The translations under genes were made by a program, and so were the position numbers. Below, piece by piece: positions 48,138-58,897 of a DNA stretch of 64,000 nt (position 1 is the first letter of the stretch; every line of letters starts with the position of its first letter). Below the pieces are notes generated by a model. It saw only the letters and a list, made by a program, of their open reading frames with translations, had not been told where the DNA came from and made no database searches. Source of the DNA: Colletotrichum lupini (taxonomy: Eukaryota > Ascomycota > Sordariomycetes > Glomerellales > Glomerellaceae); contig NC_064679.1 of NCBI RefSeq assembly GCF_023278565.1, positions 1,674,001 through 1,738,000 of the forward strand. Direction: 5' to 3'.

Positions 48138-49765
48138 ATGGCATCCTTCTTCCGCCTCGTGTTGGCGTTGCTCCTTGGCATCCTCGTCGCCGTACGGGCG
48201 CAGGAAACGACGATTTCTGCCACCAAACTCACTTATCCGGCATGCGCTGTGAGTTTATTCCTCTCTCCCTTGGAACATTTTGACATTTCGGGGCGCCGTT
48301 GGGAAAACCGTTGGAGAAAAGTGGCTAACCGGCTGGGCATTTTCCCACAGACAAAATGCATAGCTAGCGCTTTTGGTGGCGGCTACTGTGCTCCCACAAA
48401 CCAGACTTGTATTTGCACGAACCAGCAATTCCAACTAAACGTCACGCTGTGTGTCTCGGCAAGTTGCACGATACCAGAAGCACTCGGTAAGTCCCTGATT
48501 GTCCCTTTCTTCCGTTGATGAATGTCATGAAGACTTACTCGAATTCACTACAGCCACGAAGAATGCGAGCTTGACAAACTGCGGCGCTCCCGTGCGCAAT
48601 CGATCCGGCGAATATGTCGTACTCTCCAACGTCATGGCCATCCTGGCAGCGGTCTGCGTTCTTAGCCGGTTCGGATACAAGATCTTTCTCGCGGGACTCG
48701 ACGTCGGCTGGGATGATTGGTTCGTCATGGCGACGTTGATCGCAGCCATGCCGAGCGCCGTCATCACTGTTCATGGAACCACTGCGAACGGTCTGGGAAG
48801 AGACATTTGGACGCTGACGCCTGAGCAAATCACCAACGTCCTCTTTTACTTCTATATCATGGCCTGGCTGTACTTCTTGCAGGTGACGCTGGTCAAGCTC
48901 GCCATTATCTTCTTCTACATGCGCATCTTCCCCGCGCGAGAGGTCCAGCGCGTTCTCTGGGCGACGACAATCTTCATCATTGTCTGGGGGTTCGCGTTCG
49001 TCATCACTGCAGTTTTTCAGTGCAAGCCGATTCACTATTTCTGGGTCAAGTGGGATCGCATGCACGAGGGCAGTTGCGCAAACGCAAACGCCATCAGTTG
49101 GTCCAACGCCGCCATCAGCATCGCGCTGGATCTATGGATGCTCGCAATCCCCCTCTGGCAGTTGCGAGCTTTGCGACTGCACTGGAAGAAGAAGGTCGGA
49201 GTCGCGTTAATGTTCATCGTGGGCACATTGTAAGTTTCTTGACTCGCGCACACTACCAAGACCTGGGGTTACTGAGTCTTGAACTGTTTCTTCCGTGCGG
49301 GAAAAAAACAAAAACTAACGTCGCATCAGTGTCACCGTCGTGAGCATCATCCGATTGCAGTCCCTGGTCGACTTTGCAAAGGGATCCAACGCTACCATGG
49401 ACTTTATCGACGTTAGCGTGTGGAGCACGATTGAGATCTGCGTAGGCATCATGTGTGCGTGCTTGCCGTCCATCCGCATGATCTTGGTCAAGATCTTCCC
49501 GGCCATGTCCGGCTCGACACTTCGTAGCAAGGGACGTCAATATTATCAGCAGTACGGGAGCGACGTCAGGTCCAAGAATGCCGCTCAGCGCAGCCAGGCT
49601 CGGACTGTTGGTGTAGTCACCGTTGACCGGTCCAACTCCGTTCACGATGCGCATGATCGGCAGATCAAGTTCCAGAAGACGTTTACGGTATCCTATAGTG
49701 ATAGCGACGAGGCGGATCTTGTGCCGATGAATAATCTCCAGAAGCCGGGAAGAGTTCATCGCTAG
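48138..49765 (+). CDS. CFEM- and rhodopsin-domain membrane receptor (Pth11-like)
   Basis: Exons 48138..48248, 48351..48486, 48554..49229 and 49330..49765 give 452 residues. A signal peptide (about 1-22) is followed by a CFEM domain of about 65 residues with eight cysteines (YPACATKC..., QTCICTNQQF, LCVSASC, LTNC). Then come seven hydrophobic helices with features of the fungal rhodopsin-like domain: DVGWDDWFV, GLGRDIWTLTPEQI, KLAIIFFYMRIFP, FQCKPIHYFW, ALDLWMLAIPLWQL. A charged cytosolic tail ends the protein. Proteins of this type act as G-protein-linked surface sensors, some needed for host-surface recognition in plant pathogens. The ligand is unknown. The model is supported by good GT..AG borders and restored CFEM spacing. 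Confidence 0.92.
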
Positions 49766-50183
49766 TGGATTCCAGAATCTGCTATTTGAGCGGGTGTTCG
49801 CGAGAGAGAATCTATAGAAACTTTGAAAATCCGTGTTCTAAAAATCATACTACGATCAATGCGATCGAGCTGCAGTGCCGATCGCGATTTTGGAGAGTGC
49901 TAATGACTCGACAATGAACGAGGCCAGGGTCACTGGCAGGGCTGCAAGGGACTCATGAGACTCCGAGCGTACTGGTGGGTATTGCTGATCCCAGCTACTC
50001 ACTGCCGAGATGACCGAAAGAGACCTCTATCGAATTGATAGAGCATTTCCCTTGATTCCACATCTCCGATTTCCTGGTAATCTGGTTTCCAGTTGTTATC
50101 CGAGCCTAGGTATCGTCCCGAAGATCGACATTCTAAACGCAACTCCTCGGCTCCGAGTGACAAGTCTCATCTTAGCCTTCTGC
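49766..50183. other. Convergent intergenic region
   Basis: Between the receptor and ankyrin gene ends; nothing recognised. Confidence 0.5.
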
Positions 50184-52975
50184 TTACTCCCGGACCTCGT
50201 CCTCCGCATCTACGAACTCATCGTCAGATGATACCTCACCGCCACTCGGATCAATAAACACATAGCTGGCCGTAGATATTTTCCTATGGCCCCACTCATC
50301 TTCAGATGCAACTATCGTCGATTCATCGTCGGCGTCTTGTCCCGTCAGACCCTGAAACGGCAACTCCTGCCCTCGTGCAGAGTTCATCAATGAGACCCAT
50401 GCAAGCTTCTCTGATTCGAATGGCTTACGGGTAACGGCGCAGTGGTTGTCGCGGCATCTGACGAAACACTCGTTGGGAGTGTGCCCATCTTTGTCTCTGA
50501 TCGTCGTATCCACGCCACAGAGATTGGCGGATGCTAGGATGTCCATCGCCTCCGTGCTCCCATGTAAAGCTGTCAGGTGGAGCAAGCTCCTCTTATTGTT
50601 GTTCAAGAGGCTCAGTCTTTCGGGCTGCATCAAACTTTCATTAGGCACCGGAGACTGCAATTCCTGACAAAGAGATAATTTGATAGAATCGCGGTTATCA
50701 CCGGGTTCCCACGAAATGACTCGAGTTACCCCTGATAGAACCGCATACGGACTACCTTATCTCAAATAGTAAAGCGGAAGACTCACCGGGAAGCCCTGAA
50801 GGTAAGGAGCCATCACCTTCAATACTGCAAGGCTGTTGTTTGCGATGGCTTGCCCGAGCGGCGTGTCGCCTGTATGATTCCTGGTAAGTAAGAAGTGGCT
50901 GTATTCTCTCAGTAGAATCTCGACGAGGTCTTCCTGATCGGACACACAAGCATGATGCATGATATTCGCCGCTTCATCATCGCTGATGTGCACATCAGCC
51001 CCCTTGCGCAACAAGTACTTCAGTATCTCCGGACTACTCATGTGCATCATGGGTGTTCGCATGTGCTTATCAAGGGCGTTGACGTCTATCCCTACGTCGA
51101 GCAGTGCAACGATGCTATCAAAATCGTCCGCCCAGCATGCACAGTGCAGCGCCGTGAACCCACAAAGGTCTCTGGCTTGGACAGCGGCGCTCCATGGGTC
51201 CTGAGTAATGAGCCGGATAGCGTCCGATTTGCCGTTCTCAGCTAGCCAGTGGAGCGGAGTCCGGCCGAGGATGTCCTTCGTGTTGATATCTGAGTACTCG
51301 GATTCTCGTAGAAGGGCTTCCGTTATTTCTTGACCATGTCGCGCTCCCAAAGCGGCGACTTTGTGAAGATTGGTCCAGCCTAGCCTATCGGCAAGATCCT
51401 CTGTATCAACTGGGAGGTTGTATTCTTGGCTTCCTCTGCGAGTAAGGACAGTGATGGCTGCGGACTTTTGGTTTTCATCTGCGAGATTCTCATCCATGCC
51501 TTCATTCTTGAGGAAGTTGAAGACGGCTGGCTGATGAATCTTAGCAGCGACCTGGCATTCGAGATAGTAAATCAGCACGATTCCGCACTAAGGTATTCCA
51601 CAAGGTACGTCGGAATGCAGTTTGAGTAGTCTTACGTGCATAATGGATTGGCCCCATTGATTCCTGACATACATCAGATTCCGGTCTTTCGATAGTAACT
51701 CCCGCAACTGCCCGAGATTTCCGGCCATCACGAGCGGCCAGACAATATGGTCCTTTTCCGGGACGATCAGCGGCACGTTGACTGAAACCTTCGCCCCAGC
51801 ATCGAAGACGTTCTCCAGGTTAACGGAAGCCATTATCGCTCTCGAAACCAGCCAGGGTGGGAAGTAGCAGGTGATGTTGTGTTTACTCAGGCTCTTCCTA
51901 CATGGTGCATAGTTGCAAGGTCGCATTGATATTGACGAGTCGAAACTCCAGTGGAGCTGGCCGACGACGTTTCTCAGCCACGGGGGTGTACGGACCGCTG
52001 CCCGGGTGTGACATCGGCATCGGCACCCTCGCGGACATCGATGCGAGTTTACACTCGCAGAGATGAGAACAGCTGGACTGTTGGCTGATACCCCGCTGTT
52101 GGCCACTTGTAAATCGGGCTCGCTCGTCGATATTTGTCCTGGACTCAGGCTCTGGGCCTGCTCAATCAGGGGCTGCATGGAACGAAGAAGGTTATGTTGC
52201 ATAGCGTTCAAACTCTGAAAGCCGATCTGCATGTCTTTTTGGGTTTTATGATGTTGCTCTTGTAGGGCACAAATGGCATTATGGCTTGCGACTGTTACAC
52301 TCTGGACTTGAAGGACTGTTGTTGTGAGGAGCTCTCTGTTGCGGGGTAGGTAAGCATGCCAGCTTGGCTTTCGAAAATCGTTGGATCAATGGCTCACTTA
52401 CTTGTCGTCTAGTTGAAGTAAATCGAGTTGAGTCCGTAAAATATCGCATGAATCTCGAATGTTCATCTTGATGCGTTGGATATCGGCTTCCAATTGCAGC
52501 ATCCTTGCTCGCTTGACTTTGGTAACAACATTTCCATCCTTGGTTTGCCGACACGAAAGTCGGGTGCTGATGCATTCAAAAAGACCATTAGTTCTGGCTG
52601 AGATAGCGACGCGATTACTTGTGACCACCCACTGAACTAGCAATTCAAACTCTGTCACGCGCTCTTTGATGGCTTTGAGGACATGAACAATGGATGGTGG
52701 TATTGGATCTTCATGACTATCTCTGTGCCGGCTACGGAGACAGGCCTCTGTATCCAGAAGTAAACCTATGGCTAGATCAGCGCCTCTGAACTGTTACGTA
52801 CCAAGCTGCAGGGTAAGCTCAACTCACCTCGTAATATCTCGGCATCGGTAATGAGCTGCTTGAATATTTCTGGTGCTTCCCATAATGACTTGAGCGCGCC
52901 TAAAGCTAGCCCTGAGCCTTTGCCAGTCAGTTGAAGTATCGTGAGAATGCTGGTTGTGATCGACAAGGGATCCAT
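50184..52975 (-). CDS. Ankyrin-repeat protein with NLR-type N-terminus and Cys/His-rich motif
   Basis: Exons 52975..52828, 52765..52402, 52335..51636, 51551..50787 and 50663..50184 on the minus strand give 818 residues. The N-terminus MDPLSITTSILTILQLTGKG is the form seen at the start of many fungal NLR-like and ankyrin proteins. A helical region follows (to about 250), then a motif CPRGCRCRCHTR at 271-282 leading into RTPPWLRNVVGQLHWSF and a second Cys pair (311, 316); this C-x3-C-x-C-x-CH pattern before a W-L-x-x-x-x-G-x-L block recurs in fungal ankyrin proteins and could bind zinc. Ankyrin repeats fill about 385-740 (GRTPLHWLAENGKSDA, GFTALHCACWADDFDS). The C-terminus is acidic. Function unknown; a signalling or non-self recognition role is inferred. 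Confidence 0.85.
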
Positions 52976-54214
52976 TTTGGCGCGATGTTGTCCGCATCGT
53001 TCTGTTGAAGATTACGAGGAGAATCCTTTTACACACCTGAAGTGGAAAAGTTCTGCACTTCTATGAAAAACATACCGCCAGGACAACAATCGGGCCTTGG
53101 AACCACTTCAGGCTTCTCTAAGAGATCGAAAATTTACAGCCCTCTTTACTTGTATTACACCAGAGGCAGGCTATGGTGTGGAGGGTGGTCAGCCCATTTC
53201 ATGTGGCAGCGTCGGCAGTCGTTATCAACGCTGGAGCCGGAGCAGCGGGCCAAACACAATGGCCGTTACAGAACGTGGTACAGGTCGTTCCGTGCTGTTC
53301 AGCTACACAGAGTAATTACCAACAGAGCGACCGGGAGTGGGATCCTTCGACTTGACCTCTCCAGTGTGGTTGGTAGTTGAGCAAGGTCCCTACCAAGAAC
53401 AGTGTGATCAAGACGTGTTATCCTGCGCGAGTGATATGCCAGAAGACCCTCGGAGTGGCTGGTTCAAGTCAGGGCGGAAAGTCGTTGGCGACAATTTCTT
53501 CGCACTATGACCCGCTCCAAGTGATCATCCGTCGACCTTCAGGGTGTCGGATTTGCGAATATGGTTGGCATCACGCCTCAGGACTTGATGTTACGAAAAA
53601 GGATACATTGTGGACTGGTGACTGGCTCATGAGGCCGTTTTCTCAATGCCATGTTCACTGCGAACATTTCAAGTTCTTAGAAGCGGATTTAACAAAAGAA
53701 CAAAGAGCCCTAGCATGATCGCCTTGCTTCGCGACTCTTGCGACTATGGACAGCACCACGAGAGGTGTATTGTCACTCACGATTGATCATTGGAGCATAT
53801 GAATATTTCCACTTCCAGCCTCTGAAGATGTTGCTTGGCAATACGTCCCCCTGGCGCCGCCCATCAGATTTTGATCCGCCTCCGGTCGAAACCAGACTGA
53901 GCGAGCTGGTGGAGTCCTAACACATCGCCCGGAGCTTTTGGTCAGATTGGTTGTAGTTACACAATGGTCGTCTAGGTCTCATTGGTTGGTGTTCCGTGAG
54001 AGATGGGATACCGGTAGCCGCCAGCCTCCAGAAATTCACCAATTCGAGGGCGGGAAGTTGCGCATGTTGGGTCACATGATACTAGAATCAGGCAACCACC
54101 TCACTATGATGACACTCGCTTGCCCCGCATTCTTTTTGTTCCTTTTGCACGTTTATCCTGAGCTCAACGGCGAGGCGTTCGGTCGAAGCTTGACGTCATC
54201 CAACCAATTCAGAA
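52976..54214. other. Divergent upstream region of ankyrin and phosphatase genes
   Basis: 1.2 kb; frames of 60-113 codons on the plus strand have no recognisable domain. Just before 54215 a different frame encodes a signal- or anchor-like stretch (MMTLACPAFFLFLLHVYPEL, from 54110), discussed under the phosphatase. Confidence 0.45.
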
Positions 54215-55861
54215 ATGAAGCAATTTAACACCGTGATAACAGATTTAACCGTCACATCCTGTGCCTCACCTGGCGTCCCAGTCGCCTGCCCTCTGGAAAA
54301 GAGGACATGGAATCGACTCGAGAAAGATCTCTACCTTCACGCAGGCGAGCAGACAGCATGGATATACCTTGAAGAAAGGGATAAGGCCGATGTTGCCAAT
54401 GGCAATCGCGTCATCACGGATATCTGGGTTGGCGCCACGAAGCCCCCCGGTGATAGCGAGGACGGCTGGGAGCAACGATCCTGCGGCATTTGGATCCTGA
54501 GAAGTCACTACACTGACCACTATTTGAGATTATTGACAGGTATTGACGTTCTCTTCGGAACGGATGCTGTCGACCCACGACCAGGCTGGACACTATTACC
54601 CGCACCCCTCCAACTTGAGGATCAACCGGACGTGCCCGCACCGAGGCTTTCAGCGCGATTTGGTCCACCAATACCCAGACCAGACGACCCGAATGCCCCT
54701 TTACGTGTCAACAAAGACGGAAAATTCAAGATCGTCCAGATTTCCGACACGCACATGGTCACGGGTGCTGGAGTTTGCAACGATGCCATCGACGCAAATG
54801 GTCAACCTTTACCTAGTATTGAAGCTGATCCGAACACGATTAAGTTCATTGGGGAAATTTTGGACGTCGAGAAACCCGACTTGGTGATTCTCAGCGGGGA
54901 CCAAGTACATCATGATATACCAGACACACAATCCCCTTTGTTCAAGGTTGTGTCACCTTTGATCAGTCGATCGATTCCTTTCGCGGTGGTTTTTGGAAAT
55001 CATGACGATGAGGGCACCTACGCGCTGTCGCGTATGTCTCGAAGCACTTTTTCTGTTCAATGTTCTGTGCTGACACTTGTTGACGTAGGCGGAAAGCAAA
55101 TGGCAATACTGCAAGATCTCCCATTTTGTCTAGCACAGGCTGGGCCCGAGTCAGTAGATGGTGTGGGCAACTACTATCTCCAACTCTTTTCCAGCGACGA
55201 AAAGCAGGCCCCATTAGCAACAATCTTCTTTTTCGACTCTCATGGGCAAATCACGAGTGATGACAAGAATCCCGACTACGAACCAATCCAGCAGAGTCAA
55301 ATCGACTGGTTCACCTCCACTTCACGGCATCTAAGAAAGACCCGCATTGCAAAGAGAGACGCTAGCTCTCCCTTTCTTTCTTTGGCTTTCATGCACATAC
55401 CCTTCCCCGAATACGCAGGAGACGATTTGTCGATAAGCGGTGGCAGGCGGAGAGAACCAACCGAAGGCCCCAGCATCAACACGCATCTTTACGATGCTCT
55501 AGTGCAAGAAGAGGTGTCTGCGGTGGGCTGTGGGCACGATCATGTCAACGACTTCTGCGCTTTATTGCCGAAGTTGCAGCGAGGTCATTTGGTAGAACGT
55601 GACGATCAATCGGTCAAGCATGGCCCGTGGCTCTGTTACAATGGAGGTAGCGGGTTCGGGGGTTACTGTTCCTATGATGAAAATCGTTACTACAGAAGGA
55701 CACGAGTCTGGGAGATCGACGCGAACAAGGGCGATTTGAAGACATGGAAGCGCATCGAGTACTCCGGTAACCGATTCGAGGAAGTAATACTTGTAGAAGG
55801 TGGCCGAATCACAGCTCCCTCAAAAATGTTAGAAACCGAGAAGACATGCAGAATCCTGTAG
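54215..55861 (+). CDS. Calcineurin-like metallophosphatase (Dcr2/Sia1-like)
   Basis: Exons 54215..55031 and 55089..55861 give 529 residues. The 57-nt intron (GTATGT..GTAG) is in frame and has no stop; removing it turns ALSRMSRSTF... into ALSRGKQMAILQDLPF, the family pattern. Metallophosphatase motifs: ISDTH with Asp178 and His180, LSGDQVHHD with Asp229, GNHDDEGT with Asn262 and His263, then FMHIPFPEY and GCGHDHVND. The N-terminal ITDLTVTSC...WNRLEKDLYL domain matches the Dcr2-type extension. Relatives usually have an N-terminal membrane anchor or signal; a hydrophobic stretch exists just upstream in a different frame (54110-54228), so a missed 5' exon or a frameshift is possible. Dcr2 acts in dephosphorylation steps of the unfolded-protein and cell-cycle pathways; substrate here unknown. 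Confidence 0.88.
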   Translation: MKQFNTVITDLTVTSCASPGVPVACPLEKRTWNRLEKDLYLHAGEQTAWIYLEERDKADVANGNRVITDIWVGATKPPGDSEDGWEQRSCGIWILRSHYTDHYLRLLTGIDVLFGTDAVDPRPGWTLLPAPLQLEDQPDVPAPRLSARFGPPIPRPDDPNAPLRVNKDGKFKIVQISDTHMVTGAGVCNDAIDANGQPLPSIEADPNTIKFIGEILDVEKPDLVILSGDQVHHDIPDTQSPLFKVVSPLISRSIPFAVVFGNHDDEGTYALSRMSRSTFSVQCSVLTLVDVGGKQMAILQDLPFCLAQAGPESVDGVGNYYLQLFSSDEKQAPLATIFFFDSHGQITSDDKNPDYEPIQQSQIDWFTSTSRHLRKTRIAKRDASSPFLSLAFMHIPFPEYAGDDLSISGGRRREPTEGPSINTHLYDALVQEEVSAVGCGHDHVNDFCALLPKLQRGHLVERDDQSVKHGPWLCYNGGSGFGGYCSYDENRYYRRTRVWEIDANKGDLKTWKRIEYSGNRFEEVILVEGGRITAPSKMLETEKTCRIL

Positions 55862-56316
55862 AGAACGAGATCCCATGCTCCGCAGAAACGTCTTAGGAGA
55901 AATAATACACAATACGGTGTTGGTCATGTGATTTTAGAAGGGCAGTGATTTTATTGGATTGAGAGATGGAAAAACCACAGGCTCTGAGTACGATATGCGT
56001 AGCCAAAGTCCGAGGCCAAACACCACACAATCCTGCAAACGATAGTAGACCAGATACAAGTACAAGCACAAAATTGTCCAAGCCAATCAAGCTTAGTGGA
56101 ACAATACAGCCTCGTGTGACTGTGGATGTTCCAAACTCGCGAAGTCGAATCGAAAAGCCATCGATGGCAAGAATCCCACGCTCCTCCGCCATTGGCATCA
56201 TCAACCGGAACCTCTGCCACAGTCGGTGAAGGGTGACCAACTCATCCATCATCAGTACGTGGGAATGACCTGTCGTTAGTCGTAGCGAATTAGCACATTG
56301 TTATCCACGCATCAAA
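55862..56316. other. Convergent intergenic region
   Basis: Between the phosphatase and protease 3' ends. Frames present are short and unconvincing. Confidence 0.5.
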
Positions 56317-58897
56317 TCAAAGATCCTCGTCGTCCATCATGCAGAGGCCGTCGTCGTTCGAGTCCCAGGACTTGCGCTTGTGGAGCGAAGGCACCCATGT
56401 ACTCTCACGGGACTTGAGGAGCTCCTCGAGGGTGGCGTTCATATGGTCGGAATCATCGGGGCTGTTGCTCACCTTCGCTCCCTTGTAGGACTGATCCGAC
56501 GCGGTAAGCAAGTCTAGGACGGACCTCTTGGTCCGAATGACACTGGTAGTGCTGGTGACATTGTTACGGGGAGCCGAGTTGGCGCTCTCCTGTCCGACGG
56601 CGCTCTTGATCTTCTGGGAGGCAGCGTCGACGATGACGGGGACGACCTTGCGCATGGCAGTCTTGGCGATGTCCAACACGGAGGGGGCTATCTTCTGGAC
56701 GCCGGCCTTGATAACGTCGAAGAAGCCCTCCTCGCCGTTCTGGGGCTCGCTGACGCGAAGGCGGTCGAGCTTCTCCTTGGGCAGAGCCATGAGGGTCTGC
56801 AGAGCGGCTTCTGCCGCAGCAGCACGCTTGAACGCGAGGAGTGTGGCATACTCGTGAGAGCCGACGGCGGGGGTGTCGAAGGAGGACTCTGCGCCACCAC
56901 CGAGACGGCCGATGACGCCGGAGAGTGCTCCCTGCGCGGCACTCGCAATGAAGGGCTTGGCGAAGCTGATGCCCTTGCTCAAGACGGAGCCGAGGGAGTC
57001 AAAGAAACCCTCTTCGCCCGAGACCGGACGAGTGGGTGCCAGAAGGCCCTGAACAAAGGCTCCTTGCGAACCCTGCTGGTTGTACTGGAGCCCCCTGAGC
57101 TGCTCGCGAGGAAGCTCGATATCAGATTCCTGGAATCCAGAGGCTCCTCGTTCCTGGATCTTGGCCATCTGGCGATGAGCCAGGTGAAGCCCGGCCTCAG
57201 TGAGCTGGGGCTGAGCAACCTTGGCGATGGCATCCAACTTGGGTCTGAAGGCGTTGTACTTCGAGTTGATGGTGTGGAGAATCTCAGCGGTCTCGGGGGT
57301 ATCCTCGAGCTTCAGTAGGGCCTGAAGCGACGCCTCGGCGAGCACCGCGCGCTCAGTGGCGCCCGAGTTGATCGCGGTCTCGACCGCGGCAGTCGCGTTG
57401 CCGTCCTCGAGAGCGCTTTCGGCACCTCCGACAGTCGAAAGGATGCCGCCAGCGATGGCACCGATGGGCCCACCAATGGGGCCAAGGAAAGGAGTGACAG
57501 TCGAGACGACAGGTCCGGCGACCTTGGCGATCGACCTGATGATATCGAGAAAGCCCTCCTCATCCGAGCTCTCCTGAAGACCCGTGCCCGAGTTGTAGTG
57601 GGTCGGCTGCGGGGGAGAAGACACGTTCTCCTGGCGAAAGCCGTTGTAGCCGTTGCTGTGTCCGTTGGAGGCACCATTGGAATATCCGTTGCCGTTACCG
57701 TTGTACGTGTTGCCGTTGCCGTAACCGTTGGAATAGGGGGCGCTGCCGTTCTTGACCTGCCCGTTGCTGGGCGCGCCGTTGGAGGCGCTGATGTTGCTGC
57801 TGGGACGAGCATTGCCGTTGGCAGTGAGAACCTTGATACCCTGGCGCTGTGCTTGTGGGAACTGGGGGCTGTTGAAGAGATCGAGGAAAGCATGGTAGTT
57901 GTTACCATAGAGGCCGCCGATGGAGTTGCCAGAGTTGCTCTCGTCGCCACCACCACCGTAGCAGTGAGTGCCAATGGACACCAGCGCGTTGTTCTCAACC
58001 TGGAAGATTGGGGCACCAGACTGGCCTGTTCCAATGTATCTGTCAGCATGTTACCATAGGAGCAGAAGAGACACTTTGTCAACTTACCGGCGAAAGTCGA
58101 GACCTGGTACTCAATCATGTGGCGCTCGCTCTTCTTGAGGTCATACTCGGTAGGCGCGAACTCCTCGTACATCTGGGCACCCTTCTCTCCGCTCTGTCCG
58201 TTCTGGCCCTCGAGGTATTTGTCACCAGGGTATCCAACAACACCAATGTTGGCGTTCTTGGCGAACAAAGGAGTCTCCTTGAACGGGATGTTTCGGAGGT
58301 TTCCGGTGAAGGGACGGTTGACCTTGATGAAGGCAACATCGTGTCTGCGGTTGCCGGCAGCCTCGATCCACTCAGCGGTGGTGATGATACGCTCGCCAAA
58401 ACGGGCTTGGACATTGGGGGTGCCAATGGACGCGCGGCCAGAGTATCCAATGTAGCACTTGATTTCCGTAGCGCTCTGGAGGCGGTGACCCCAGTCGTAG
58501 ACGACATGACCGGCGGTGACGACGGTGTCCGGGCTGATGAGCCAGCCGGAGCCCATCATCCAGACGCTGCCGTTGCCCTTGTTGAAGCAAGCCTGGATCT
58601 TAACGACAGCTGGAGTTCCTTGTGTCAGCTTTGCCTGATTCCAGGGGATTACAGATGGGGGTTTTGTAGGATATTGAAGGGCTTACATCGGAACTTGCCA
58701 CCATCAGCAAAGCTCTGAGGCTCGACGCGACGACGCTTGTCATCGTCGAAGACGGACTCAGTGCCGTTGCTGCCATCATCGGGCAAGATGGCAGACTCGG
58801 CAGGGAGATCAGGGTTGGAGGACTTCAAGCTCCAGACCGCAGCGCGAGGAGCGCCGCTGGTGGCGATGGAAGTGTTGGAAGGGGCGTTGTAAGACAT
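56317..58897 (-). CDS. Trypsin-like serine protease with three C-terminal amphipathic repeats
   Basis: Exons 58897..58687, 58609..58088 and 58025..56317 on the minus strand give 813 residues. The protease domain lies at about 71-290 and has a full triad: His105 in VTAGHVVYDW, Asp161 in RRHDVAFIKVNRP, Ser247 in FAGQSGAPIF. Both introns were placed to keep these frames; other acceptors give stops. A linker at about 315-385 is rich in Asn, Gly, Ser and Tyr (NGYGNGNTYNGNGNGYSNG). Then come three related modules starting with (D/G)EEGF(L/F)D at about 400, 582 and 676. Each has an amphipathic helix; the first two continue with a Gly/Ala-rich hydrophobic part, a GGAES motif and RA(V/A)..AEA.LQ.L. 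No signal peptide starts at 58897; an in-frame ATG at 59020 would add a hydrophobic leader. The architecture is not one I can name. Relation to V8/trypsin-like proteases is clear; the C-terminal function is not. Confidence 0.88.

Noticed and set aside
53042..53920. Plus-strand frames of 60-113 codons
   Set aside because: No domain, no consistent splicing into the phosphatase gene, and mixed composition; considered chance.
57598..58718. Valine-rich plus-strand frames of 153 and 236 codons
   Set aside because: Antisense of the protease; the valine richness comes from complementing its Asn codons.
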